DNA of 64,000 bases from Fasciola hepatica (GCA_948099385.1 CANUEZ040000193.1:1872501-1936500); one strand, 5' to 3'; shown: positions 33,444 to 44,820, counted from the first letter of the stretch. The notes: generated by a model from the letters alone, not told the origin. Program-made: numbers and translations.

Positions 33444-35048
33444 TCACAACGAAGAATGTTCGAGTGGTTGCACACGTGTTCGGGAACAAGAAGTGGGCCA
33501 TGGAAGTTTAGGTGCTTGCACAAATTGTTTCTGAGCGCACAGGGGAGGATTGTAGAGTCGAATGCTCACGGCTTCGGCTGTGGCTAAGATGCGACACTTG
33601 ACAAGTCTTGATTGCTTGCCCCGGACCTTGTAAATTGTGCGAAAAGCGTTTATCACCTCTACGGAATGGTTTGACTTAACAAGGTGTGAACACACAGCAC
33701 TCGTAATTGTCTTAATTGCTTCAGTGTTCAACCAAGCCGGGTGGTGTTCACGAACACGTTCGGATAAGCGCCTGGTCGTGCGGCCAACGTACCTGGTTCC
33801 ACAGGAACAGGTGAATGAATACACACAAAAAGATGCTGCAGAATCTGGCACTTTATCCTTCAGTCGAAAACACACGATCGGTTTAGACTCGAACATAATT
33901 TGTAATTGTGCAGCGTAGAATGTTCTACTGACTGCTCCTGTTAGTCTTCGTTGAATAACTTCAGTTTCCGTATCTCCTTTGAATGGTAAACGGACCAATA
34001 CGGGCTTCTTTTCGACTACTGTCTGTCTTGGCCTATCTTCATTTCGTTGCATCGTCTTGTCAATGAACCGTTCAGGATAGCCGTTTTCTAGGAAAACACT
34101 CCTCAGAAAACGAAGTTCCTTTTCTATTGTATCTTCTGTGCAGATTTTCTTTGCTCTATTAACCAGGCAACGCACTAGATTTCTCTTCACTTTGAGTGGT
34201 ACGAAACTGTGAAAATGGATGTATTGACCGTTCCAAGTTGCTTTCCCGTGCACTGACAACTGAACGGAACCATCACTTCGACGGCTTACGCAAACATCTA
34301 AGTAAGGTAGACTGTTGTCCTTTTCTTGTTCCAAAGTGAATTGAACATTTGGATGAGCTGTATTAAATCTATTAAGTAGTGCATTTGGATCCATTTTGGT
34401 ATCTACTACACATACGATATCGTCCACGTACCGTTTGTATAAGGTGCACCCTTCAATTGTTGACATAAGTTGGTTATTTTCAGGTTTTGCCATGGAAATA
34501 TCTGCAAATAAGGGTCCCAAAGGTGACCCCATTGCGACCCCGTCCTTCTGACGATATATTTCACCGTTAAACTGAAACTGGATATTATGAGTGCAGACAA
34601 ATAGTAGCTGTTTCAGTTCATCCAACGAGATGCCCGGATCGATACTGTTCTCGTGCATGTACTCACATAGATAGTTGATTGTTTCAGCGATCGGGACATT
34701 GGTGAACAGTGAGGTAACGTCTAGCGAGATCATTTGCTTGCCTTCCAAGTCTAGATTTCCCACAGTCTCTACCAAATGAAATGTGTCTCGTAGGCTGTGT
34801 CTGGAAATCGTGATTCTTACTGGTTCTAACAATGTAGCCAACCATTTCGCTACTGCGTGATACGGCGAGTTGCACATATCCAAAATTGGTCTCAAGGGGA
34901 CACCTTCTTTGTGTACCTTCGGTAGGCCGTACAACCTAGGAATCGTCGTCCCAGTTGGTCGTATCCTTTCGAAGGTTACCGCATCGATCATGCCTTTCTG
35001 TTTCAATGATTCTACTCTCGCAGCAATTGACTTTTCTATCGGAATCAT
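33444..35048 (-). CDS. Penelope-like reverse transcriptase / GIY-YIG endonuclease, main open frame
   Basis: 534 codons from the first in-frame ATG. Reverse transcriptase motifs in order: YGLPKVHK (about 40-47), SLDVTSLFTNVP (about 108-119, catalytic Asp 110), MGSPLGPLFADI (about 173-184), YVDD (207-210, the two catalytic Asp), LPYLDV (about 247-252), then the thumb and linker with VKRNLVRCLVNRAKK (about 287-301). The GIY-YIG nuclease begins at about 410: SFTCSCGTRYVGRTTRRLSE. These enzymes together copy element RNA primed at a nicked target. The reading frame upstream is continuous except for stops at 35094-35096 and 35289-35291, so the shown ATG is not the natural start. All catalytic motifs in this part are intact. 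Confidence 0.9.
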   Translation of the reverse strand: MIPIEKSIAARVESLKQKGMIDAVTFERIRPTGTTIPRLYGLPKVHKEGVPLRPILDMCNSPYHAVAKWLATLLEPVRITISRHSLRDTFHLVETVGNLDLEGKQMISLDVTSLFTNVPIAETINYLCEYMHENSIDPGISLDELKQLLFVCTHNIQFQFNGEIYRQKDGVAMGSPLGPLFADISMAKPENNQLMSTIEGCTLYKRYVDDIVCVVDTKMDPNALLNRFNTAHPNVQFTLEQEKDNSLPYLDVCVSRRSDGSVQLSVHGKATWNGQYIHFHSFVPLKVKRNLVRCLVNRAKKICTEDTIEKELRFLRSVFLENGYPERFIDKTMQRNEDRPRQTVVEKKPVLVRLPFKGDTETEVIQRRLTGAVSRTFYAAQLQIMFESKPIVCFRLKDKVPDSAASFCVYSFTCSCGTRYVGRTTRRLSERVREHHPAWLNTEAIKTITSAVCSHLVKSNHSVEVINAFRTIYKVRGKQSRLVKCRILATAEAVSIRLYNPPLCAQKQFVQAPKLPWPTSCSRTRVQPLEHSSL

Positions 35049-35093
35049 CCTGTCCTTTTCAGTTGGGGTCCTTGTAAACTTGAAGACATCATT

Positions 35094-35716
35094 CTATATC
35101 GTCTTCATCTTCTCTATATAGTCCAATTTATTAAGGATTACAATACCCGCTCCTTTATATTGTTTTGACAACATTACTTCTCTGTTAGCCTGCAATTCTT
35201 TAAGACGGTTCAGGTGCTCTAACGTTACTAATCCTCTCGTAGATGGTCTATTTTCACGATATTGATAACACGCGTTCACAAGTGTGGATTAGAGCTTCTC
35301 TAACTCCTGTGAGGAGGACGGAACGAGACCGGATAGTTGATCAAATAGGCTCTCAAGTTCAACCTCCATATCCAATTGTTTGGTTTTACTGGTTGGACAG
35401 CAAAACTTTGGTCCTAGCGACAACACCTCAAGTAATGTCTTATCCAGACTTACAGACGACAAGTTATGGACCAATCTTTTCGGATCTGAAGGGAACTCAC
35501 CAGCCGGTTTTCTCGGGTTGACGCGTTTCCGTAGTTTGGCACACACCTGCTCGACTTGCCTGTCAGTATCGACTGAACATAAGCAACGAACTTATTCCTT
35601 TCTTCTGGGGTCAGCTCGTCCAGCACTTGGCACGATTTCACAAAATGACGCTCCATTTCTGGCACGCGACTTGATATGGTATCTCTCTCGTTAAGCGCTT
35701 GGCGACGCAAAGACAC
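35094..35716 (-). pseudogene. N-terminal part of the Penelope-like protein, broken
   Basis: Upstream on the minus strand the protein continues in frame past two stops: TAG at 35094-35096 (after DYIEKMKTI) and TAA at 35289-35291 (after SSSQELEKL). Further upstream there is one frameshift near 35550, joining the LTPEERNKFVAYVQS segment to KLRKRVNP and then LVHNLSSVSLDKTLLEVLSLGPKFC, a stretch typical of Penelope-like N-termini. These lesions separate the region from the intact reverse transcriptase frame. Confidence 0.75.
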
Positions 35717-35860
35717 AGTGGTGATGTTAATCCGATTTCTCCTCAGAATAGTTTGATATTGTTTGGGATATTCTGTTCAGCACGCTGTTTTGTTCTCATT
35801 CAGTCACGTTTGACGACGAATCCTAACTTGGATCGAAAAGTCGTGACGTCAAACGCGGGA

Positions 35861-36624
35861 CAGAAGTGTTCAAATCTCACCATGACGACCTTTTGACCAC
35901 AGGCTTAACTGCAAAAGAATTCACACTTGCATCTGTATATCAATTACTGTAAGGAAGTTCTGGAACAATAATTGATGTGGTCTTCTTCTAATAATTGAGT
36001 GACAATGATCAAAGATCGGACCCTATTTCATTTTCGCCATCTCCGGGTTTTTTCTACCAAAAGAGACTTATTGAGATAACTGAAATACACTCCACGGAAT
36101 ATCCAATAATGCACGTGCACTTTAGTTCAATCCAGGAAGATTTTCCTTCTTCCACCTGAAATTCATCCATTGATTGGTTAAAGTCACAAGACAGGTTAGT
36201 TCGTGTGTTATTCCTCCCTGCGTCGGTGATGTTGTTGAGTGGTTCACTTGGCGTTTGATCAAACACGGGATCCTACAAAGAGAATCCAAGATGTTTTACA
36301 GTTATGGTTCCACAATGAAGCTCTGCGTGTACACATGAAAAAATGTTTTTCTGTAACTCTTTGTTTCATTATTGTGAAACAAAAGCTAATAAGAAAACGT
36401 ATTCTAGTGACCGGATGCACTGGTGTCCAGCAGATGACCTGAAGTTGACATCTTCAAGTGATAGGATAGACTGACTGGCGTGAGCAGAATGGTCGTGTCT
36501 GGATGAAAGGAAACCATTTCCTTGGAAGCACACGACCACTTTCGCGGTTGCTGCCGTTCGTTCGGCATACGTATGCAGTCCTCAACTACCCATTCACTCT
36601 TACGTATGGACAGTCTTCAGTTAT
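35861..36624. other. No recognised gene
   Basis: Spacer downstream of the Penelope-like element ends; short frames only. Confidence 0.4.
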
Positions 36625-36825
36625 TATTTTTACTGTAGTCTAGTTTGGAAGGCTCCCGAGAAACTGCTTTCCTTGCATCCAGATGCTATATCTTATAATA
36701 TAAATCAAAACATGGGATCACATGTCCTCGTTTGGTAGACTAACCTTGACAAACCGACGCATCGACTTTCGAAGAATCACCTTGTGATTTTAGAAACAGG
36801 CTCTACCTCTATGCGCGTCCCTAAC
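36625..36825 (+). repeat. Dispersed low-copy repeat Q, copy 3, plus arm-2-like sequence
   Basis: TCTAGTTTGGAAGGCTCCCGAGAAA and CATCCAGATGCTATAT match the Q copies at 255 and 4075. Then GAAGAATCACC...GCGCGTCC (about 36770-36820) matches arm 2 of the inverted repeat at 119-177. In the first copy the two blocks are in the opposite order, so they are separate repeat modules. Confidence 0.4.
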
Positions 36826-38855
36826 TAGACAAACTAATTGGAGTTGAGAGAATGACAGATTATAACTTAGTTCTCGTTCGGTTAGTATGCTCTTAGAAAC
36901 CAATGAACTAAGCAAAACCCCGTGGAAACGTCTTTCATACATCCTGCTACCCAATTTGTGAAACGAACACACTTCACCAACGAAAATTCCGAGCACCTTC
37001 AAGCATTCGAGTGCATGTTATCAGCGATCCTTTCAAACCAGATGTTCAAATAATAGATTTATTGCGAATAGCTTTCAATCAGCTCCACGGTGCTCTTGAT
37101 TGTATGCGTGTTTATGTTTTTCAAGTGAAGCTGCCTTCTAAATTTTCGTATTATTGTTAGTCCTGGAGTTCAGTTTATCCGTAGCTGTTATAAACAATTC
37201 ATGTTCAATCCTGTGATGTGTTTTAAATGAAATCAGACTAAGGATAAGACCAAGTTTATTAAATTTGACTGAATGTGACTTTATTCTCGAGCTGGATTGT
37301 TCCGTGTATTCTTATTGAATAGCTACAGCCTAAATGTGTATGCTGTGGTGAGACCATTTCCCCATTCCAACACGGGTAGAATTATAGTCATTCCATACCT
37401 TGAGTATTCAAATCACATCAAATTTAACAACTGCACAACCGGAGCATTCCTCCAAATATGCAATGTTTGAAGTAAATAAGCAAGACTGAGGAATATTCTT
37501 GTATCAATACCAAGCGAAGCAGTAAGCCATTGTCTCTCTCAGTACCCCATCCTCTCTTGTGAGTAATAGCCGACTATTGTGCCATATCACATGGACGAAT
37601 ATTGTGTGAGCCAATAAGATGGTACATTTGAAGTGTTCCAGTTTTCTCGTTAAGAACGGATGGGGGAGAGAAACTATCATTAGATATGTTGTGGGTCTGA
37701 CGACTCTGGTCAACTCGAATATTTATATGAATGTACGGAAGACTGTCTGATATAATTTAAATGGTGTTCATCTTTTATTATGATTCTACCAACAAAATTT
37801 CTTTTATCGTGCACTAGCTCATTTTACTTTTCAGAAGCAAGGAGGTTGCTACAAGTCAGATGGTTACCTTCCTCGAGGATGCAGCAACAGTCAGTTTGAA
37901 CACAGGGACAATATTCGCCCTCATCATACACCCGTTTTTCAGAAGTCGACACCAGAAACGGAAAGAAGACTGTCTGGCTTCGAGTAAGATGTTCTAACTG
38001 CGGCAACCTGTGATTGGGCGTTTATGTGTTATGCATTTCCTGCAATGTCAGTCAGGGTTTCAGCTAACTCAGCTAACACCTTCGGCTGTCCTGAGGGTCA
38101 CCCCACAAAAAGCACCTTTCCAGAATGTTTCAGTGAATGGGGAACAATAATGGTTCTAACTGGGTTCGGGTGCTCCGGTAAATAATCCCCTCGTTCTATG
38201 TTCGTGGCGAGGACATCTTGAGTTACAACATCAGTTTCATTACGTGAAACGAAAAGATAACAGGTGTCCAGGTAAAATTCAATTGTACATCGGAACTCGA
38301 GCGAACAGAGATGACCAGAGAATGAAGTTCGTTGTGATGAAGAGGAAGAAGACGAATTTGCAAACAATGCAGAAACTGTTTTGAATTTGACAGCATGAAT
38401 TTGTCCCTGTAAACCATGACACATTTTTCAGTACGTTGGACAAACTTGTTTATTGAGCTTCTAACAAATCGTTGTATCGTTGCTTCCAAATGCTGGAATA
38501 GCTGACGTTCTCTTAGACAATATCTGCATACAACTTACATTCAGACGTTCAACTTCGGATTTGACCAAACTGGTGCGGTATTCAATTAGTGTCCTCTGTC
38601 CTCGTTGGTATGCTCGCACTTTCTTACTTCGCAGCTACTTAAGTAATGGTTTGTATCACTTGATTTCATTTCTCTTGATTTCATTTCATTATTATTTATT
38701 GCTGGCACAGTATTTCGAGAAGAAGTCTGTCTTTCTTCAAAGAGTCAGCTCATCGAAATTTTAGAAATTATTTGCCCAGTCCGTTGGTTTCTGCTCCCAA
38801 CGTTGAGGATAGAACTTCCAGAATATCTGTTTCATTTCGAAATGTAATTTTACAG
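36826..38855. other. No assigned gene; one weak minus-strand open region
   Basis: A minus-strand frame of 108 codons (38424-38098) continues after a single TGA for another 24 codons (PSGQPKVLAELAETLTD...). A serine run (NSSSSSSSQ) is present. No known family. The rest is AT-rich spacer. Confidence 0.3.
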
Positions 38856-39371
38856 CTATTGTAAGCAATATTGCAAAAAACATGTTATAGCCAGAGCCGT
38901 AAAGTATCCAAGTGCACGGAACACAAAACCAACAGCGGGCTCGTGTTTGACCGGACTGTGTAGCTGACCAACGGTCGCTACTCTCATGCCATGTGCAAAA
39001 GCTGAGGGCTCGATTTTCTGTGCGTTGACAAGTGAAACGGTCAGGGTGGTTAATCCAGAAGCACTCAGAGTAAATGCGAGAGCGGGATCTTTGGATCCTC
39101 GACTGAACGAATATGCATCGATTTGGACATCAAAAGTTTCAAAATGGGTAGCACTGATTAAAGCAAAATTAGGGTTATTATTGACACGTCCACAGAAAAT
39201 AGAGTGGTTGAGGTTTGAAAACACAGGAGAATCGGAAGAGGTTACTGAAGGCCCTAACAATATCAGATTGTATGGTGAACAATTTGTCTGATTCATTTCT
39301 CTGAATGGTCTTCTGAACATAGTGTTCCGGTTGGTCTTATTATTCACTATCGGACATAATTCAGGATACAT
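38856..39371 (-). CDS. 171-codon frame with C-terminal hydrophobic tail, unassigned
   Basis: This is the longest minus-strand frame in the window outside the Penelope element. It contains IFCGRVNNNPNFALISAT and later FTLS, loosely like the second half of a CUB domain, and ends with a hydrophobic tail (GYFTALAITCFL...) that could be a membrane or GPI-anchor signal. An exon with CUB-like features lies upstream at 40665-40926, separated by a retroelement relic. The acceptor is uncertain, and the frame may instead be part of the non-LTR relic at 39420-39990. Confidence 0.3.
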   Translation of the reverse strand: MYPELCPIVNNKTNRNTMFRRPFREMNQTNCSPYNLILLGPSVTSSDSPVFSNLNHSIFCGRVNNNPNFALISATHFETFDVQIDAYSFSRGSKDPALAFTLSASGLTTLTVSLVNAQKIEPSAFAHGMRVATVGQLHSPVKHEPAVGFVFRALGYFTALAITCFLQYCLQ

Positions 39372-39419
39372 TGGTCAGAGCAACTTAAAGCTATCAGATT
39401 TGACCAGTAAACCGATGTG

Positions 39420-39990
39420 ATCTATTCGTCAAAACTAAGTCTAGTTGTGCTTTAGGTCTGGTGGAAAAATTACCGAATTTATCAAGTCAAGCATGATGAA
39501 GAAAGCACCGTCATACGTGTTAAGGTTTTCGACAAGTATGCAAAGGGTATCTATCATGCGCGCGATTACTTGGGTAGCCTGGAGATCAGACAAAAACGTC
39601 TAACTGAAATGATGATGTGCTCGGTCCCAAGTAAGTGTTTCCCATGAGTATCGAGAAAAATCCACTCAGAAAGTGTGATTTACTGTCTACGATGTGACAA
39701 ATAATCATTTAATTTGAGTATGTGAAGACTAAAATAGTTGATTTGTTCCAGTTATTATTATCACTCTAGTGGTAAAACCTCTAGCACCATTGTGGATACC
39801 AGTGGGACAGTCAGCCCGGTACGAATGGAAATCATCCAGTTTCGGTTGAACATATCGTGAAGCAACCAAGACTCCAGGAACAAAATGACTGGTGTGTTTT
39901 CTATCTCCTTCTTCTGTGATATTGCTGCCAACTGATCGATGGTTCCCAACAAGGAACAGACATTGCTTGTTAGGATCATAGGAGTCTACG
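39420..39990 (-). pseudogene. CR1-like non-LTR endonuclease relic
   Basis: Minus-strand pieces in two or three frames: NVCSLLGTIDQLAA then LFLESWL (start of an AP-type endonuclease; the usual form is N.RSL..K.DEL and LTESWL), YRADCPTGIHNGARG (usual YR.DR...GGG), and LNTYDGAFFIM followed by LDLVLTNR (usual GDFN and LDLVLT). The order is correct for the N-terminal endonuclease of CR1-like elements. No reverse transcriptase follows. Heavily decayed. Confidence 0.6.
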
Positions 39991-40264
39991 TTTTTTCACG
40001 TACTGCCTTGTCCACGACTAGGTTCTCCGTTTTGATAATCCATCTGAATTTATTTTGAATTGTATTGTCATTATTAACAATTTATTGAGTATGCGTGATA
40101 ATGACTGAGAATTCTACAGGCGTGCACGTGTACGATAGCATTATTGACCTTCAACGTATAGCGATAACCAATAACGATAGAAAAATTCACAGAAAAAGGT
40201 ATTCCATGTTCCAACGACACAGCAAACGTGATGTTGAAGACCCGGCCCCAGGTTCAGTCGACAT

Positions 40265-40574
40265 TTAGCATTTGATTGGTCCTGTGGTCCACTTCGTTTG
40301 CTCTAATCTTACCCTCGATTGTGGACAGATGAACGCAAGCTGGCTGCTCACCAAACCACCGTTTCGTCTGCTAAACAAACCAGGTCTCCTAATTACAAAG
40401 TGGTATCCCATTTCTCCACAGGCAGCCGAGGTGCAGTGGTCGCATTCTACAAGAAAATACATTACAAACGAAATTGTGGATGAATGCAATAAATTTGTGT
40501 ACTATCCTCTATCTCATATGAAAGCTTGCGATCTGGTTATTATGGTGTCCATAATTTTGATACCGAATAATTTT

Positions 40575-40609
<35 letters not shown>

Positions 40610-40673
40610 TTTGTATTTATATACATATATATATATATATATCCAGGTAAACGGAATGAATAACCCCATGTGA
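40265..40673 (+). other. 133-codon + strand frame running into a microsatellite
   Basis: Open frame with no recognised motif; its last part is the translation of the AT repeat. Probably not a gene. Confidence 0.15.
40577..40642. repeat. AT microsatellite, interrupted
   Basis: (AT)n from 40577 to 40606, then a short GCATTTGTATTTATATAC spacer and a second (AT)n to 40642. Confidence 0.9.
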
Positions 40674-40926
40674 GATATCGCTTGACTCCTTTTGCTTCTC
40701 GTAGTGCACATTGGAAACATGTGGTTTTCGAAACCAGAGGAACTCTTCGTTATTCGGAGTTTCTCTGAAAATGCTCCTGCGATATACATTTGGGTGGGAT
40801 TCATTGCAGTCCATATCAACCAGTCCAAGGAGTTTTGTGAAAACATCATCTTAGTATCCAGTTCATATGGGGTGATTCTTTGTGAACCACGTCCGTTTGT
40901 GATCTGTACAGTCTGGCTGCATATTT
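40665..40926 (-). CDS. CUB-like first-half exon candidate
   Basis: A good acceptor (CTACTGATTTGATTTCAG) precedes 40926 and opens a frame beginning with a cysteine (ICSQTVQITNGRGSQRI). It continues LDWLIWTAMNPTQMYIAGAF, which resembles the W-x-I ... Y-I-x-x-x-F core of a CUB first half. The NPTQMYI stretch is like NPNEIIL at 8309-8655. The donor is uncertain (GGG|GTTATT is one option). It may pair with 38856-39371. Confidence 0.35.
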
Positions 40927-41329
40927 CTGAAATCAAATCAGTAGGCAAACGTGCAACAATCTGATTTAGTTTGTTCACTGTTGCAACGCGAGATCATGGG
41001 TGTTGAGAGCATACCCTTAAATTTAGATCTGCCAGAAGCTGAGGCAATTTACTTCAATCCCTATCGTGTCTGCAGAGGCTCATTTAAACCTGACGGTACG
41101 TCCTCTTCTTCCAGAATGAGTTCATTACACTCTGTGAATATTCATTCGTGTCACAATGAAGAAATCGTTATGTAAGTCATATGTATTGTTTCGCGCCCGC
41201 CACAGTTTGTTGTGTCATGAACTCGCAGGTGAATAACGCGAATGGTGTAAGATTTACTTGTATGTAGTGAAATAATAGTCCTTTGAAGAACCTCGCCGTG
41301 TGAACTTGATATCCTAGTCAAACATTGGG

Positions 41330-41650
41330 AAAAAATCTTTTTTACTTCCGATGAATTTACTAGGTACAACCAGTTTGCTATTCGATTAAAGGATAATATT
41401 ATTAATCCCAAGAACATTGTAAAGGAGTGTTTACCGCAAAGAACGTTGGACGGTCGCTTTTTACAATTTTCGAGCTTTGCACCAATGGCCTAAAACGTGG
41501 ATTAGTCCGAACTCCCTTAAACATAGCGCACAAAATTAGCACCAGTGATCAAGTACAAAACGAAGAGAAGTTTACTAAGAGGAAGTTGCTAGCCAATGGT
41601 TATCTCGCGAAATTCCTCGAGTATCAGCGAAAACCGAGGACATTATGGAG
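41330..41650 (+). pseudogene. Penelope-like relic, part 1
   Basis: RTLDGRFLQFSSFAP and, after a frameshift, LKRGLVRTPLNIAHKIST...NGYLAKFLE correspond in order to TWNGQYIHFHSFVPL and VKRNLVRCLVNRAKKICT...NGYPERFID of the intact element at 33444-35048 (residues about 271-329). The match stops at about 41640, where a non-LTR element begins; the Penelope sequence resumes near 44640. Confidence 0.6.
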
Positions 41651-43620
41651 ACCTTGTTGCATTATACGAACATTCCCTACTTGGCGCAATCTCACTACAA
41701 GAAACGTGGCTTTACATTATTATTGACGGTGAAATAGTTGAGCTAAGCTGTTTCGCTATGTATCGTCTGGATCGCCCTGTTTCACATAGGAAGCGAGATG
41801 GCAGTGTTTTCACATGTAGTGTTAATCGTTGGTGTCAAAATTTGAAGCTCGTGTTGATGTATTCGAATGTATACATTAGTTCCTCTTCTACTCAATGCAA
41901 GCCTAAACATTTGGGTGGTTTTTGCTCTATTAGGCTTGTGATTGTTGATGTTGATGGAATTTTTTACCGTTGACTAACAAGAACTTGATGATTCCGTTTC
42001 ACAAGTCCTATCAGACCACGCTACGATCAAGGTTTTTCTCAAGACTTATAGCCCGAACAACCACCGACACTTCCCTCAATGACGCAAACTCAAAGTTCGC
42101 AAGAGGCAGACTTCTTAGCAGAATTTGCTGATAATAATTGGAACGAATAATCAACCTGACTCCTCTTTATTCTCCGACGCTGACATTTATGTGTCTTGGG
42201 ATAATCGTATTAGTTACGTTAACGTTCGCTTTCATCTTTGCTGTCCCATCGAGAGTTCTTACATTCGCATCGATCGTTTCTCATCACTTCAATCCGAGCA
42301 ACTCCGTCATCGAAAAGAATATGCTTCCAAACGCAGGGATTACACGAAGGTAAAAAGCTCGACGAAATCAATCAAGAATGAGCTATCCAGAATGAATCAC
42401 ATGCACACGCCTGGTGGAACACAAAACCGTAAAGAGACATGATAGCTACTAGAAGATTTATGTTGAGGTTCATTCAAACGCACGTCTGCTGCTGTAGACA
42501 TCAGTGCTCTACATTTATCATTCAATAAGGAATCTGGACCACCAATTTCCATATTTCCCTGATATGAGCCTTCAAATATGCCTTCTTTTCGTGTCTCCAT
42601 CCCTGACGTTTACAAAGAATTTATTCTTCTGAATTCTGGGAAGTCCTCTGGACCTGATGGCCTCAGCTCTATAGCCCGCACGGAGTATGCGACCATTCTT
42701 TCACCTATTTTCCCACCAGGGCCTGGAAGACAGGAAATTTCCCGACTACTGAAGGTTGGTTGTCATCACCCCTTTTCCTAAGAATGATACTTCCGAATTC
42801 CGCCCCGTTGTATGCTTGCCAGTTTTTGAGAATTAAACTCTCCCACATGTCGAATCTTCCTTAAATGCTTCAGACCCCCACCGATTTGCTTATCCTTCTT
42901 CACAGTCCTCTCTTGACAAATTTGTCAACCTGGGTCGTTACATTCTGCCTGCACTTGATAAAAAGAGCAAAGCAGTTAGGATTTGCTTCCTAGACCACAG
43001 TGACGCCTTCATTTGTGTCTACGGGGATGAGCGTATCTTGTTTCTCTCCAGTTAAGGCGTCGAGCCTCCCCTCATTTTTCTGGTGGGTGATTATTTCCGT
43101 GACTGTCAACATTTCACCGTGACAATGGCACCAACTCTTCTCTTGTTATTTCTACTCAAGGTGCCATATTATTAGAGTTTCTGTTTTCAGCCTCTATACA
43201 TTCCATCCCCACACATGGCAAAGGCCTCCTTAATAATTACGCCGTTGATCTCGTTCTTGGATCGCCATATTTATGTAACTCTTCTTTTACGATTATTCAA
43301 AGTGATATCGCAGAACTTTCTGAACGATTCAAGGTAAACAATTTGGCTGATAATCTCGTCCAATGTGGGTACATTCTGTTCTCGCCTATGAGAGGCGACG
43401 CATACTCCGATTTTTCTGACTCGTACTCCAGTAATAAATAATTGGGAAGCAACGGAATTGCCATATACAAAAAAATACTTTCGATTGATACTGGACTAAA
43501 ATCTCACTTGGTCGCAACATGTAGGCCACATTTTTACAAGGATCAGACGTTTGTCTTCAGATGTATCGCAGCTCAAATTTCACTGTGTACCGACACACCT
43601 CATCAGACGCTTTGTTTTTC
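41640..43620 (+). pseudogene. CR1-like non-LTR element, endonuclease and reverse transcriptase relic
   Basis: Pieces in order: ISLQETWL then MYRLDRPVSHRKRDGSV (endonuclease), LSDHATIKV (about 42015, end of the endonuclease), then from 42600 the reverse transcriptase: SGKSSGPDGLSS, FRPVVCLPVFE, SSQSSLDKFVNLGRYI, FLDHSDAF (usual LDFSSAFD), LVGDYFRDCQ, and NNYAVDLVLGSP (usual KYADDLVLCS). The YADD aspartate is lost and stops are frequent. The 5' end is truncated, as is usual for non-LTR insertions. It sits between two parts of a Penelope relic and so probably inserted into it. Confidence 0.7.
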
Positions 43621-43644
43621 CATCTGATCTACCCTACTGCGTCT

Positions 43645-44820
43645 AATTTCTATATCCCTCAAGTTTTTATCTTCTTGTAGGGGTCTAACCAGACTAACAA
43701 TTCGCTCAGTTCTTTATTTCCCAACACAATAAAAGTTGTCATGAGCTTTCCGCAAACGTATTCACTGATCCTACTCACCCTATTCACGGGCACATAATTA
43801 TATGCACTTCTTTTTCTGTCACGTGTTCGAAATATATACATCTTCATGCACGTACCCGGACATACGGCAGTTCCACAATCCTGCACATGGTGAGGCTTTT
43901 GAACAACCCCGAAACTGTAATATCGTGTCTCAACGATCGACTGAACCAGTAACTCATCAGAACACAATACTTTTGCAGTGATTGTGTTCCCTCTGAATTT
44001 CGAGAATGTATTACTAGCTTACACGAAAACTGGAATTCAACCAACGGGGGTGCATCAATCATCTTCTTGTTTTGAGTTGTCTTGTCTTGTCAATCAGGGG
44101 CGAGAAGAAGCAAGTTTTCGTAATTTTACCGTTTAAAGGTGACCAAATGAATAGGAATCCTCATTCAACCCCAATGCACAGCGACTCATTGACGTCTGTT
44201 GCTGACCACCGTTATCGAAAGAATTCTGACTAATTTCTATATCCCTCAAGTGTTTGTCTTCCCGTAGGGGCTTAACCAGACTAACAATTCATTCAGTTCA
44301 TCATTTCTCAACACAGTAAAAGTTGTCATGAGCTATCCGCAGAATCATTCACTGATTATACTCACATAATTATATGCACTTCTTCTTCTGTCACGTATTC
44401 TAAATATATACATTTTCATGCACTATACCGAGCGTGCGAAAGTTCCACAATGCCGTACCTGGCAAGGTTTTTAAACATACCCGAAACTGTAATATCGTGT
44501 CTCAAAGATCGACTGAACCAGTCACTCATCAGAACACAATACTTTGCAGTGATTGTGTTCCCCCAGAAATTCGAGAATGTATTGATTGGGTACATGAAAA
44601 CTGGAATTCGACCAAGGGGGTGCATAAAGCATCTTCTTGTCTTGAATTGTCTTGTCTTGTCAATCACGGTCGAGAAGAAGCAAGCTTTTATAAATTTGCC
44701 GTTTAAAGTTGATCACGCATTTCACGAGATGAATAGGAGACTTAATTCAACCCTAATGCTTTCATAGACAGTAGCGTGATGACGTCTGTTGCAGGCCACC
44801 AAAGGGTCAAGTTTCGAAAA
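43645..44820. repeat. Tandem duplication, two units of about 590 bp
   Basis: Unit 1 (about 43645-44231) and unit 2 (about 44232-44820) share CTAATTTCTATATCCCTCAAG, TGTCATGAGCT, CTGTAATATCGTGTCTCAA, CATCAGAACACAATAC and GAGAAGAAGCAAG in order. Each ends in a frame reading KKQVFVILPFKGD or KKQAFINLPFKVD, which matches KKPVLVRLPFKGD of the Penelope element. The units differ by scattered substitutions and small indels, so the duplication is not recent. Confidence 0.85.

Larger units (their letters stand above)
33292..35860 (-). mobile_element. Penelope-like element
   Basis: A minus-strand retroelement whose protein has a Penelope-type reverse transcriptase followed by a GIY-YIG endonuclease. An exact 18-base inverted repeat (TGAGAACAAAACAGCGTG at 33292-33309, complement at 35781-35798) stands on both sides of the coding region. 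Beyond the upstream copy is a strongly paired hairpin (about 35805-35860). Penelope-like elements are known for irregular, partly inverted terminal repeats, so I take these as its ends; the true limits may differ. A GT microsatellite (33412-33426) lies just after the stop codon. The coding region has two in-frame stops and one frameshift, so this copy is probably inactive. Confidence 0.8.

Noticed and set aside
40265..40673. 133-codon + strand frame
   Set aside because: About a quarter of it is translated microsatellite and the rest has no motif or splice support.
43940..43990. Hammerhead-like CTGATGAGT on the minus strand within the tandem units
   Set aside because: No GAAA follows at a usable distance and no stems pair; the motif is part of a conserved but unstructured repeat stretch.
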